Below are positions 1 through 10,200 of a stretch of DNA of 35,325 bases, one piece after another; position 1 is the first letter of the stretch; each line of letters starts with the position of its first letter. This DNA is from CBFIJI01 sp965662885 (lineage in GTDB: Bacteria > Bacteroidota > Bacteroidia > Flavobacteriales > Flavobacteriaceae): assembly GCA_965662885.1 (NCBI GenBank), contig CBFIJI010000012.1, positions 1 through 35,325 of the forward strand, in the 5' to 3' direction. The notes beneath the pieces are model-generated. The model made no database searches. It had not been told where the DNA came from and worked only from the letters and a program-made list of their open reading frames with translations. The translations under genes and the position numbers were made by a program.

Positions 1-320
1 GAAAAGATAAAAATTACAAAAAAATAAGGTATTAATTTGAGGGCTGCATTCATTTGAGTATGAAATTTATAAGGCTAAATTACCGCTACTAAATCTTTCA
101 AAATATGATAAAAATCACAAAAAAAATTACAAATTGTAGTCAAAGAGCATTTTACTACAACTGAAATGGATGGAAATACAATAAAAACTTGTCATTAGGA
201 ACTACGGAAGTCCAAACCTTCGTTCATCTAACGTGGATCTTTATTGTGGATAGTCCTATTTGAATTTCTAGAGCAAACCTAAAAAAATTGAGGAAACAAA
301 GATATCTTGATATTGGGCAT
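1..320. other. AT-rich intergenic region, no gene seen
   Basis: No reading frame of useful length, tRNA or strong hairpin was found before the oxidase terminator. Two similar A-rich stretches (around 5-25 and 105-135, both of the form GATAAAAAT-ACAAAAAAA) are probably chance similarity in AT-rich DNA. The region presumably separates the end of the respiratory operon from whatever lies to the left. Confidence 0.5.
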
Positions 321-349
321 AAAAAAAACCGCATTTACATGCGGTTTTT
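321..349 (-). terminator. Rho-independent terminator of the act-cox operon
   Basis: Read on the minus strand, an 11-bp stem (AAAAACCGCAT paired with ATGCGGTTTTT, arms at 339-349 and 324-334) with a 4-nt loop is followed by a run of eight T. It lies 22 bases beyond the coxA stop codon, where the long minus-strand operon should end. Because both arms end in A/T runs it could also work on the other strand. Confidence 0.85.
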
Positions 350-370
350 AGAATATTGTTCAATGAGGTT

Positions 371-2161
371 TTAGTGTTGGAGTTCTTCTTCTCCTTCTTT
401 TAAAGGAATGTGCTGTGGGATAAAGTCATCCTCAGCACCAGGTTTAGAATAGTCATAGGCCCAACGGTGGACGTGAGGGATTTCTCCTTCCCAGTTTCCG
501 TGAATGTGTTTCACAGGAGCTGTCCATTCCAAAGTAGTGGAACGCCATGGGTTCTGTTCTGCAGGCTTTCCGTAAAACATACTGTGGATGAAGTTGTATA
601 AAAACACCAATTGACCTGCTCCAGCAATCAATGCAAAAACTGTAATCAATACATTGATATCTGCTAAATCATCGAAATATGGGAACGCCGTATTGGTGTA
701 GTAACGACGTGGAAGTCCAGCCATTCCAATAAAGTGCATGGGGAAAAAGACACCATAAGCACAAACGGCAGTAACCCAAAAGTGGATATACCCCATATTT
801 TTGTTCATCATACGACCAAACATTTTAGGGAACCAATGATAGACTCCAGCAAAAAGACCATATAGTGCAGAAATACCCATCACCAAGTGGAAGTGAGCAA
901 CTACAAAATAAGTGTCGTGAACGTTAATATCTAGGGTACTATCCCCAAGAATAATCCCTGTTAAACCTCCTGTTATAAAGGTGGAAACCAAACCGATTGA
1001 AAACAACATCGCAGGGTTGAGCTGTAGATTCCCTTTCCAAAGCGTGGTAATATAATTAAACGCTTTAACGGCGGATGGGATAGCAATTAAAAGTGTTGTA
1101 AATGTAAATACAGATCCTAAAAATGGATTCATCCCAGAGATAAACATATGGTGTCCCCATACGATGGTAGACAAAAATGCAATCGCAAGAATAGAAGCTA
1201 CCATTGCGCGGTAACCAAAAATAGGTTTACGAGCATTTGTCGCAATAACCTCAGAGGTAATTCCTAAGGCAGGAAGTAATACAATATAAACTTCAGGGTG
1301 TCCTAAAAACCAAAATAAGTGTTCGTACAATACAGGCGATCCTCCTTGGTAATGCAATACTTCTCCTTGAATAAAGATATCTGAAAGGAAAAAGGAAGTC
1401 CCAAAGCTACGGTCCATGATTAAAAGAAGCGCCGCTGAAAGTAATACAGGGAAGGATACTACACCAATAATGGCGGTAACAAAAAAGGCCCAAATGGTTA
1501 AGGGTAAACGCATCATCGACATCCCCTTAGTTCGTAAGTTAATAACGGTGACGATATAGTTTAATGAGCCTAACAGGGAAGAGGCGACAAAGATAGCCAT
1601 AGAAACCAACCATAAGGTCATTCCCATTCCTGATCCAGGTTGTGCTTGTGGCAAGGCACTTAATGGAGGATAAATTGTCCATCCTGCTGCTGCAGGTCCC
1701 GCTTCTACAAAAAGAGAAATCAACATGATTACACTGGACAAAAAGAAGAGCCAGAAAGAAATCATATTTAATAGTCCGGAGGCCATATCCCGTGCTCCGA
1801 TTTGTAATGGAATTAGAAGGTTACTAAAGGTTCCACTTAAACCAGCAGTAAGTACAAAAAATACCATGATGGTTCCGTGGATGGTGACCAAAGCCAAATA
1901 AACGTTGGGGTCCATAACACCATCAGGTGCCCATTTCCCAAGTAGTACTTCAAAAACTCCAAAAGGCTGTTCAGGCCAAGCGAGTTGTAAACGGAAAAGC
2001 AATGACATTGCGATACCAATGATCCCCATAAAGAGACCTGTTATTAAATATTGTTTTGAAATCATCTTGTGATCTTGACTAAAGATGTATTTCGTTACAA
2101 AGGTTTCTTTGTGATGATGTCCGTGATCCTCTTCGTGAACTTGCGCTGCTACTGTTGACAT
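371..2161 (-). CDS. coxA: Cytochrome c oxidase subunit I (aa3-type, A1 haem-copper oxidase)
   Basis: Catalytic subunit that reduces O2 to water at the haem a3-CuB site and pumps protons in the inner membrane. The 596-residue protein has the expected series of hydrophobic segments. Visible key residues: H95 in IHGTIM (low-spin haem), the GHPEVY motif at 287-292 (CuB histidine with cross-linked tyrosine, and the A1-type glutamate E290), the HH pair 337-338 in WGHHM (CuB), and H423/H425 in VAHFHLVMG (haem a3 and haem a). D125 in ARDMA matches the entry of the D proton channel. The N-terminus is rich in histidine (residues 9-17). It is the last gene of the operon, 25 bases after coxB. Subunits III and IV are not in the window. 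The ATG start is supported by the family N-terminus. Confidence 0.97.
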   Translation of the reverse strand: MSTVAAQVHEEDHGHHHKETFVTKYIFSQDHKMISKQYLITGLFMGIIGIAMSLLFRLQLAWPEQPFGVFEVLLGKWAPDGVMDPNVYLALVTIHGTIMVFFVLTAGLSGTFSNLLIPLQIGARDMASGLLNMISFWLFFLSSVIMLISLFVEAGPAAAGWTIYPPLSALPQAQPGSGMGMTLWLVSMAIFVASSLLGSLNYIVTVINLRTKGMSMMRLPLTIWAFFVTAIIGVVSFPVLLSAALLLIMDRSFGTSFFLSDIFIQGEVLHYQGGSPVLYEHLFWFLGHPEVYIVLLPALGITSEVIATNARKPIFGYRAMVASILAIAFLSTIVWGHHMFISGMNPFLGSVFTFTTLLIAIPSAVKAFNYITTLWKGNLQLNPAMLFSIGLVSTFITGGLTGIILGDSTLDINVHDTYFVVAHFHLVMGISALYGLFAGVYHWFPKMFGRMMNKNMGYIHFWVTAVCAYGVFFPMHFIGMAGLPRRYYTNTAFPYFDDLADINVLITVFALIAGAGQLVFLYNFIHSMFYGKPAEQNPWRSTTLEWTAPVKHIHGNWEGEIPHVHRWAYDYSKPGAEDDFIPQHIPLKEGEEELQH

Positions 2162-2186
2162 ATCTTTATTTATTTAGGTAAGTTAA

Positions 2187-3251
2187 TTATTGAATGACTT
2201 CTGCAAAAGTTTGTTGCTTAGAAATCCATTTTTCGTATGCTTCTGGTGATTCTACAATTATTTTCATTTGCATGTTGTAGTGCGATGCACCACAAATTTT
2301 ATTGCAAAGTAATAAAAAATCAAAGGTGTATGGCTCTAAAGCTTCTTCACCGTTGGCGATTAATTCTTTACTTTTTTCAGAACGAAGCTTATTAATTTTT
2401 TTGACTTTTGCAATCATATCAGGATTCATTCTCATTTCCTCTGTTGTCATATTGGGTACAAAGGCAAATTCAGTAATCATTCCTGGAACACAGTTCATTT
2501 GTGCTCTAAAGTGTGGCATGTATGCTGAGTGTAAAACATCTTGAGAACGCATTTTAAAAATAACTTCTCTTCCTACAGGTAAATGCAATTCTTGAACAAC
2601 AACGTCATCAAAACCGTTTGGGTCTGTGGCATCAATTCCCACTAGATTCTTTCCCTCAAAATCTTGGAGGAAACGAACGTTAGCATCTCCCAGTACTCCG
2701 TCTTCTCCAGCGTACCTTGCTTTCCAATTGAACTGCTGAGCATATAATTCAACCATCAAGGCTTCATCATTTTCTTCAACATTCATAATATTTGTCCAAG
2801 TGTATAATCCATAAAGGATTAAGCCTGCCAAAACAAAAACGGGTATGATGGTCCAAAGCAATTCAAGACGATCGTTGTCCGCATAAAACAGTGCTTTTTT
2901 ACCTTTTTCGCCTCTGTACTTATAAGAGTAGTAATGAAGCAAGGCTTGTGTAATCGTTTGGACAAAGAAAATGACCGCAAAAGAGATCCACATTAAGTTA
3001 TCGTAATCACTACCGTGTTCAGAAGCTGCTTCGGGAAGTAAAACATCCCCATAGGCCCAAAAAGAAAAAATGGTAATTGCGTAGATAAAGATTAAAAAGG
3101 CGAACATGAGTTTACCATTATAATCGTTATCCTTATCATCGGCAATTTGGGTATTGACTTTCTTAAACTGTGATAATTGAAAAATTTTAGTAATCTGCCA
3201 TAAGGCTATGGCAACTAGAACAAGAACAGTAAATATTAATAAAAACGTCAT
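2187..3251 (-). CDS. coxB: Cytochrome c oxidase subunit II (CuA subunit)
   Basis: Takes electrons from cytochrome c (or directly from the act complex) through the binuclear CuA centre and passes them to subunit I. The 354-residue protein has an extra N-terminal hydrophobic segment (1-20), further membrane segments near 48-66, 86-104 and 131-152, and a periplasmic cupredoxin domain. CuA ligands are visible: H241 and the C316-x3-C320-x3-H324-x2-M327 motif. The usual CxExC glutamate is replaced by lysine (K318). A charged insertion of roughly 40 residues (about 268-311) lies in the loop before the cysteines. It sits 21 bases after actF and 25 before coxA, so it is surely cotranscribed with complex III. 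Confidence 0.96.
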   Translation of the reverse strand: MTFLLIFTVLVLVAIALWQITKIFQLSQFKKVNTQIADDKDNDYNGKLMFAFLIFIYAITIFSFWAYGDVLLPEAASEHGSDYDNLMWISFAVIFFVQTITQALLHYYSYKYRGEKGKKALFYADNDRLELLWTIIPVFVLAGLILYGLYTWTNIMNVEENDEALMVELYAQQFNWKARYAGEDGVLGDANVRFLQDFEGKNLVGIDATDPNGFDDVVVQELHLPVGREVIFKMRSQDVLHSAYMPHFRAQMNCVPGMITEFAFVPNMTTEEMRMNPDMIAKVKKINKLRSEKSKELIANGEEALEPYTFDFLLLCNKICGASHYNMQMKIIVESPEAYEKWISKQQTFAEVIQ

Positions 3252-3272
3252 CTATCTTTTCTGTTAAATTAT

Positions 3273-4712
3273 TTAATAATGAAAGCGTTCACTCTCTCCA
3301 ATATAGGGGTCACCTTTAGCCAATAATGGAGCTTTTGTTAATTCTTTGAAAACTATGTATAGGAATAAGCCAAGGAAGAATAAAAATCCTCCAATCTCTG
3401 CAAATCCTATATACCATTGATCACCAACGGCCGAAGGCATAATCATGTTAAACACGTCTAAATAGTGTCCTAGGATAATAACAATACCTACCATGATAAT
3501 AAAATAATTAGTTCGTTTATAGTCACTATTCATCAATACTAAGAACGGGAAGATTAAATTCATCACCAACATACCAAAGAAAGGAAGTTGATAATCTTCA
3601 ATTCGAGTAATGAAATAGGTAACTTCTTCGGGAATGTTGGAATACCAGATCAGCATAAATTGGGAGAACCATAAATAAGTCCAAAAAATACTAATAGCAA
3701 ACATAAACTTACCCAAATCATGGATATGACTATCATTTACAAAATCTAAATATCCTTTACTTTTTAAGAATATAGTCATCATTGCAATGACTGTAATCCC
3801 TGAAACAAACATACTAGCAAATACATACCATCCGAAAAGAGTACTGAACCAGTGTGGATCAATGGACATAATCCAATCCCAAGACATCATAGATTCAGTA
3901 ACAATATAGAATACTAAAAAGGCTGCAGAAATTCTGAAATTAATTTTGTGATTGGAGATATCTCCAGTTGGTGCATTGTCTTGTGCCAAGGAGAATTTTC
4001 TAGAAAAATAACGATAAGCAGACCAGCCTGCAATATAAATAAGAGCTCTAATCAAAAAGAAAGGAACATTTAAAAATCCAACTTTACCACGAATCAAAGC
4101 ATCATGTGCCACGACTTCGGGATCCATCCAAATAAACAGATGATTTAAGTGCATTCCTGAAAGTGCAAGAATAACAAAAACAATCAAAGCTCCGGGGAGT
4201 AAGTAAGCCGTTATCGCTTCCATAACACGATACAAAACTGGTGACCATCCGGCCTGAGCAGCTCTTTGAATCGCATAAAAAGCAAGAACTCCTAATGAGA
4301 TCATCATAAAGAAAAAGGCGGCTACATATAAAGCAGCCCATGGTTTATTCTTTAGTTGATTAAAAAGATGTTCGGCGTGGTCATCGTCATGTCCTTCTTC
4401 AGAGGCATGAGCAGTTTCTTCTGCGTGATGCGTATCCGTTTGGTGGGCATCCCCCTTATCGCTAGTCGCGCCATGGTCTGAATTCATTCCATGAGTTTCC
4501 TCATGACCAGCAGTGGCTGAATGATCGGAAGGAGCATCATGTGACGACCCGTGATCACCTCCATGGCCATCACCATGAGCATCAGCGACCATTGCTTGAG
4601 CCTCTTCAATCGTATCTGGAGCCATCAAAAAGCCATAGCCAAGACCGAGCAGACCCAAAAGCATCAACCCAAAAGTGAAATTTCTAAATTTATTTGGAAA
4701 TGTGTACATCAT
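3273..4712 (-). CDS. actF: Alternative complex III subunit ActF (NrfD-like membrane subunit)
   Basis: Membrane subunit of the quinol:cytochrome c oxidoreductase (alternative complex III), related to ActC and to NrfD/PsrC quinone-site proteins. The 479-residue protein starts with a hydrophobic segment at 14-30, then a linker at about 44-115 holding 15 histidines among many Asp, Glu, Gly and Ser residues, and then a multi-span membrane domain from about residue 123 to 460. The His-rich linker should lie outside the core bundle and could bind metal; that is inference. It is 20 bases after actE and 21 before coxB. Start: two adjacent ATG codons (4712 and 4709); the first is taken. Confidence 0.93.
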   Translation of the reverse strand: MMYTFPNKFRNFTFGLMLLGLLGLGYGFLMAPDTIEEAQAMVADAHGDGHGGDHGSSHDAPSDHSATAGHEETHGMNSDHGATSDKGDAHQTDTHHAEETAHASEEGHDDDHAEHLFNQLKNKPWAALYVAAFFFMMISLGVLAFYAIQRAAQAGWSPVLYRVMEAITAYLLPGALIVFVILALSGMHLNHLFIWMDPEVVAHDALIRGKVGFLNVPFFLIRALIYIAGWSAYRYFSRKFSLAQDNAPTGDISNHKINFRISAAFLVFYIVTESMMSWDWIMSIDPHWFSTLFGWYVFASMFVSGITVIAMMTIFLKSKGYLDFVNDSHIHDLGKFMFAISIFWTYLWFSQFMLIWYSNIPEEVTYFITRIEDYQLPFFGMLVMNLIFPFLVLMNSDYKRTNYFIIMVGIVIILGHYLDVFNMIMPSAVGDQWYIGFAEIGGFLFFLGLFLYIVFKELTKAPLLAKGDPYIGESERFHY

Positions 4713-4732
4713 CTTACTTTGAATAAGTGCAA

Positions 4733-5281
4733 TTATTTAATCAATTGAGCTCTTAAACTCATTACGTGTTGAGCAATTTGCCAGCGCTCTTTTGCGTTAA
4801 CTTGTCCAGCATGGGAACCCATAGCGTTTTTACCATACATTAAAACATGATAGATACTCCCAGGAGTAATTTCACGATCTGCATAACTTGGAACACCAAG
4901 AAATTTTTCTCTGGTCATTAATATACCCTGTCCGTCACCTTTACTTCCGTGACAAACGGCACAATAAATATCGTAAAGAGCTTTCCCATTGGCTTCATTA
5001 TCTTCGGTAGGCTCCAACGGAGATATCAACCCAATTTTAGCAGCTTCATAGCCTTCATTAGTGTCAGGATAGTCATAAGGTGCCCATCCTCTGGCAATAG
5101 AACCTTCAGCGGGAAGCTGTGCTTCAATACCATTAGCAAAAGCATCGGAATCAGCATAGGTTTCATAACCTATCGGTTCATACATGTTTGGAAAATATTG
5201 ATAATTCGGCTTTGCTGGGTCAAAACATGACTGAAGCCCCATCAGCGCTATACCACTTAAAAGAAGTCCAATTCGTTTCAT
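4733..5281 (-). CDS. actE: Alternative complex III subunit ActE, monohaem c-type cytochrome lipoprotein
   Basis: Periplasmic cytochrome c subunit of alternative complex III. With the ATG at 5281 the protein has 182 residues and begins with a lipoprotein signal peptide, MKRIGLLLSG to a lipobox LQSC, so it should be lipid-anchored. One haem-binding motif, CAVCH, is followed by GSKGDGQG, a typical class I cytochrome c run; a distal Met ligand is likely in the YGKNAMGSH stretch. The reading frame extends upstream to a TTG at 5314, but that would overlap actD and bury the signal peptide. The chosen ATG lies one base after the actD stop, so the two are translationally linked. Confidence 0.94.
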   Translation of the reverse strand: MKRIGLLLSGIALMGLQSCFDPAKPNYQYFPNMYEPIGYETYADSDAFANGIEAQLPAEGSIARGWAPYDYPDTNEGYEAAKIGLISPLEPTEDNEANGKALYDIYCAVCHGSKGDGQGILMTREKFLGVPSYADREITPGSIYHVLMYGKNAMGSHAGQVNAKERWQIAQHVMSLRAQLIK

Positions 5282-5282
5282 A

Positions 5283-5810
5283 TTATTCAGGCTTTTCAAT
5301 GATTGAAATATCAATTGCTCCTGTTTTTTCCAAGAGTTTTTTTAATGCGTCTTCGTTATCGTGTACTCCGATTTCCACTAAAAATTTATCATCAGTAGTC
5401 AAAGGATTTGGATTTTCCGCTTTTTTAAAGGGCCACAACCTACTACGTAGATAGAAGGTAATCACCATTAAGTGAGCAGCAAAAAATACGGTCAATTCGA
5501 ACATAATCGGAACGAAAGCAGGTAAATTTTCTAAATAAGAAAAACTAGGTTTTCCTCCAATGTTTTGAGGCCAGTCCTCAATCATGATATAATTCATCAT
5601 TGCAATCGAAACACAAAAACCGATACAGCCATATATAAAAGCCATAATCGCAATTCTTGTTTCCTCCAACCCTAGAGCTTTATCTAGACCGTGTACTGGA
5701 AAAGGCGTATATACCTCTTCAATATGATGTTTTTCTGAACGAATTTGCTTGACAGCACTTAATAGCACGTCATCATCGTCGTAAAGCGCATGAACTACTT
5801 GATTACTCAT
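5283..5810 (-). CDS. actD: Alternative complex III subunit ActD (DUF3341)
   Basis: Small membrane subunit of alternative complex III, DUF3341 family, 175 residues. It has a soluble N-terminal part of about 55 residues, two hydrophobic segments (about 56-77 and 98-119), and a charged C-terminal domain, the usual shape of ActD. Its start overlaps the end of actC by 8 bases and its stop lies one base before the actE ATG. No cofactor motif is seen, in keeping with a structural role. Confidence 0.93.
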   Translation of the reverse strand: MSNQVVHALYDDDDVLLSAVKQIRSEKHHIEEVYTPFPVHGLDKALGLEETRIAIMAFIYGCIGFCVSIAMMNYIMIEDWPQNIGGKPSFSYLENLPAFVPIMFELTVFFAAHLMVITFYLRSRLWPFKKAENPNPLTTDDKFLVEIGVHDNEDALKKLLEKTGAIDISIIEKPE

Positions 5811-7194
5811 TTGTCGTGTCTCTTAATTTTTTATAATTGTCTCCTGAGGATTTTAAAATTGTTTTTACTTCTGCTTGAGCAATTACTGGGAAGGTTCTGG
5901 CATAAAGCAAAAAGAGAACAAAAAAGAATCCAATGGTTCCGATAAATATTCCAATATCAACAAAAGTAGGGGAGAACATTGTCCAAGAAGATGGAAGATA
6001 ATCACGGTGCAATGAAGTCACGATGATTACAAAACGTTCAAACCACATCCCAATGTTTACAATAATCGAGATGATAAAGGATAGCATGATACTGGTTCTG
6101 ATCTTTTTAAACCACATTACCTGTGGAGTAATTACATTACAAGTCATCATGGACCAATAAGCCCACCAGTAAGGTCCTGTTGCACGATTAAGGAAGGCAT
6201 ATTGTTCGTATTCAACTCCAGAATACCAAGCGATAAACAGCTCCGTGATATAGGCGACCCCAACAATAGATCCTGTTATCATAATTACAATGTTCATCAA
6301 CTCAATATGTTGAACAGTGATATAGTTTTCTAAGTTCGAAACCTTACGCATTATTATTAATAAGGTATTTACCATAGCAAATCCCGAGAAAATAGCCCCA
6401 GCAACAAAGTAGGGTGGAAAAATCGTAGTGTGCCATCCAGGAATTACGGAAGTAGCAAAGTCAAAGGATACAATGGTATGTACAGAAAGTACCAAAGGTG
6501 TTGCCAATCCAGCAAGAACTAATGATACCTCTTCGAAACGTTGCCAATCTTTCGCACGTCCACTCCAACCAAAACTGAGCAAGCTGTATATTTTCTTTTG
6601 AAAGGGCAATACTGCACGATCACGGATCATTGCAAAGTCAGGAAGTAAGCCTGTCCACCAAAACACAAGAGATACAGAAAGATAGGTAGAGATCGCAAAA
6701 ACATCCCATAATAATGGAGAATTAAAATTCACCCATAGTGATCCAAATCCATTAGGAATAGGTAAAACCCAGTAAGCCAACCAAGGACGTCCCATGTGAA
6801 TAATTGGGAACAAACCAGCTTGAATTACAGAGAAAATTGTCATGGCTTCCGCAGAACGGTTAATAGCCATACGCCATTTTTGTCTAAATAAAAGGAGTAC
6901 TGCGGAAATCAAGGTTCCAGCGTGACCGATTCCAACCCACCAAACAAAGTTGGTAATATCCCAGGCCCAACCCACAGTTTTATTTAAACCCCAGGTACCA
7001 ATCCCAGTAGAAATGGTATAAATAATACAACCTACACCCCATAAAAAGGCGGTTAGTGCAATACCAAAAACAATCCACCATTGCTTATTCGCTTTTCCTT
7101 CAACAGGAGCAGCAACATCAATAGTGACGTCGTGATAGGATTTATTTCCTGTTACTAATGGTTTTCTTATCGGTGCTTCGTAATGCGATGCCAT
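5803..7194 (-). CDS. actC: Alternative complex III subunit ActC (NrfD-like quinone-binding membrane subunit)
   Basis: Integral membrane subunit of the NrfD/PsrC family, 463 residues, expected to hold the quinol oxidation site next to the iron-sulfur subunit ActB. After a soluble N-terminus of about 38 residues, hydrophobic spans follow one another to about residue 440. Typical family stretches are visible, for example GVGHAGTLIS near 88-98 and WWTGLLPDFA near 195. It follows actB by 24 bases and overlaps actD by 8. The ATG start gives a family-like N-terminus. Confidence 0.95.
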   Translation of the reverse strand: MASHYEAPIRKPLVTGNKSYHDVTIDVAAPVEGKANKQWWIVFGIALTAFLWGVGCIIYTISTGIGTWGLNKTVGWAWDITNFVWWVGIGHAGTLISAVLLLFRQKWRMAINRSAEAMTIFSVIQAGLFPIIHMGRPWLAYWVLPIPNGFGSLWVNFNSPLLWDVFAISTYLSVSLVFWWTGLLPDFAMIRDRAVLPFQKKIYSLLSFGWSGRAKDWQRFEEVSLVLAGLATPLVLSVHTIVSFDFATSVIPGWHTTIFPPYFVAGAIFSGFAMVNTLLIIMRKVSNLENYITVQHIELMNIVIMITGSIVGVAYITELFIAWYSGVEYEQYAFLNRATGPYWWAYWSMMTCNVITPQVMWFKKIRTSIMLSFIISIIVNIGMWFERFVIIVTSLHRDYLPSSWTMFSPTFVDIGIFIGTIGFFFVLFLLYARTFPVIAQAEVKTILKSSGDNYKKLRDTTNE

Positions 7195-7218
7195 ACGATT
7201 AATTATTTATGTCTTTAA

Positions 7219-10200
7219 TTAAACTTCGTCTGTGTTTCTAACTTTCACTTGATACATGACGTTCGGTTTTGTTCCAACACTTTCTAACAAGTGATACATT
7301 CGATCGTTTTCTTTCAATTCAGCAACTTTACTGTCTTTATCGTTAATGTCACCGAAAACCATCGCTCCAGTGCCACATGCTTTTGAGCAGGCTGTTTGGA
7401 ATTCACCGTCAGTAATTTCACGACCTTCCAATTTAGCATCTAAAATTGTTTTTTGTGTCATTTGAATACACATGGAACACTTTTCCATAACCCCACGTGA
7501 ACGTACAACAACATCAGGGTTTAAGACCATTCGTCCCAAATCGTTATTCATGTGATAATCAAACTCATCGTTCTTATTGTAAAGGAACCAATTGAATCGA
7601 CGTACTTTATAAGGACAGTTATTGGCACAATAACGTGTTCCAACACAACGGTTATAAGCCATATGGTTTTGTCCTTGACGACCATGTGAACTTGCTGCAA
7701 CTGGACAAACAGTTTCACAAGGAGCATGATTACAATGCTGACACATTACAGGTTGAAAAGCTACTTGAGGATTTTCAGAGGCTTTTTCCATTTCACCAAA
7801 CGTGGTTAATGAATCCGATAGACCTGAAATTCCCTCAATGGTTTCATCGTCCCCCTCAAAAGTAGTCTCCGAAGAATAATAACGGTCGATACGTAACCAG
7901 TGCATATCTCTAGACTTACGTACCTCTTCTTTTCCAACTACGGGTACATTGTTTTCGGAATGACAGGCGATGACACACGCACCGCAACCAGTACATGAGT
8001 TGAGATCTATAGAAAGGTTAAAGTGATGTCCGATAGATCGGTCAAACTCTTGCCACATGTCCACTTCAGGTGAAGTAACGGGCGTTTCTATATGATTTTT
8101 ACTTACCATTGGAACAGGATTCCAATCGCTTTTATTTTTGGTACTGAATATTTCAAGATTAGTCTCCTTAACAATATCACCACGTCCCATCAAAGTGTTG
8201 TGTAATTGAACACAAGCAAATTCATGGGTTCCTGAAGCCGGTTTAATCGTAACAGATTGGGCTTTATTAAATCCATTGTAAAAAGGATAGGCGTTAACAC
8301 CTACTTGCATTTCGTCTTTCAATCCTTTACGTTTTCCATACCCAAAAGCAAGTCCTACAGTACCTTTGGCTTGTCCGGGTTGGATTAAAACAGGAACAGT
8401 CGCTGTTTTATCTCCTACCGAAATGGTCGCATAGCTTCCATTAAGACCTCCGTTGGCAACATTATAATTAGTAAGCCCGATACTATTCGCATCCGCAAGG
8501 GATACGGTAAGGTAATTGTCCCAACTCACTCGTGTAATCGGGTCAGGAAATTCTTGTAGCCACGGGTTATTGGCTTGTTGACCGTCACCCATCCCCGTTT
8601 TAGAATAAAGTACTAATGACATTCCTGAATCTTTAGCAGCTGCCAAAGTCGTTAGTTCATTAGATATACTAGTGGTTCCTCCAGCAAAAACTATGTTTTC
8701 TTTAGAATGAAATCCATCGTGAAGTGCATCACTCCAAGAGGCGCCCTCTAAAACAGCGTCATTCCAATAGTTTTTAATGGCATCATAATAGCTAACAGAA
8801 GCCTCTGATATACGAAGGATAACGTCTTGGAATTGTTGCGTATCAAATAATGGACGAATCGTTGGCTGTGCCAACATATAATGTCCGTGTTTAAATTCAT
8901 AATCTCCCCAAGATTCGAGGAAGTGTGGCGTAGCAGCGATAAACTGAGCAGCCGAGGCAGTTTCGTCTTCTTTGGAAGAAAAAGCCAGAGAGAATTCTAA
9001 TGCTTTCATAGCTGATGCAAAAGCTTCTCCTTCTGGTAAGGTAAATGCTGGGTTTATACCTGCAGTAATCAACCCCTTAACTTCACCAGAGGCCATATCC
9101 TCTAATAAGGTTGTTAATGCAGTAGCATCTCCTTGCTTAATCATTCTAGGTGCAGTCAAATCAAAGGCCTTGCTTTGAAGGGCTTCATTAATGGCCAACA
9201 CCACCGTTTGTGCATCAACATCATCAATTCCCGAAACAACTACAGCATCACTACCTGATTTTTTTAAGTGTGCTACCGCTGATTCAACATGCTTTTTAGT
9301 TGCAGCATCAAGGGAACTCGATATTGACGTTCCTGTTAAAGCAGCATAAATATGCGCTAAAATCTGTTTGAGTTGAGCAGGGGTTGTTGGTACTCTATAA
9401 TCTGCATTGGCACCACTCAGGGTCATGTTGGACTCAAACTGAATGTGCATGGACATTTCAGCCTTACCGTGGTTTTTGTGAGGTACACGTCCTTTTGCAT
9501 ATCCACCGTCATAACCACCACCTTGCCAGTCCCCTAAGAAATCTGCGTCAACAGAAACTATGGTCTTGGCTTTGGAAAAGTCATAATCTACTAAGGCGCG
9601 AAGGCCGTAGCTTTTTTCAAATGCATTTAAGGCTGCATCTGAACTGATGGCATCATAAACAACATGCTTTACGTTGGGATATACACCAATTAGATCCTCA
9701 ATAATTTTTTTAGTGGTCGGACTTGCAAAAGTTTGTGTTAATAAAACAACTTGCTTATCTGTTGCGGAAAGTGCTTTCATCATTGCACCTACCTGACTGT
9801 AAAAGTCATCCCAACTTACGTCATTTCCATAGGCTTTTGGCCCTTGAAGACGGAGTGCATCATACATTGAAAGAACCGATGCATGCACACGGGCATTAGC
9901 AGTCCCCATTGTTGGTGCATCAGGATTATTTTCCACTTTTATAGGTCTTCCTTCTCGTGTTTTAATTAAGATACTTCCATAATCAAAACCATCTGCAATT
10001 GCGGTTGCATAATAGTTAGCAACACCCGGGCGAATTTGCTCTGGTTGTACAACATAGGGTACTGATTTTATCACAGGCCCTTCACAAGCAGCAAGAGTTG
10101 CTGCAGCAGTACTAAAACCAACATACTTCAAAAAGTCTCTTCTTGAAGTGCTGCTGTCTTCCATTGTTTTTTGATCTTCTAAAAAATCATCAACAGGAAG

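Noticed and set aside
1..140. Direct repeat of an A-rich 20-mer
   Set aside because: The two copies are imperfect and of very low complexity, as expected by chance in AT-rich DNA.
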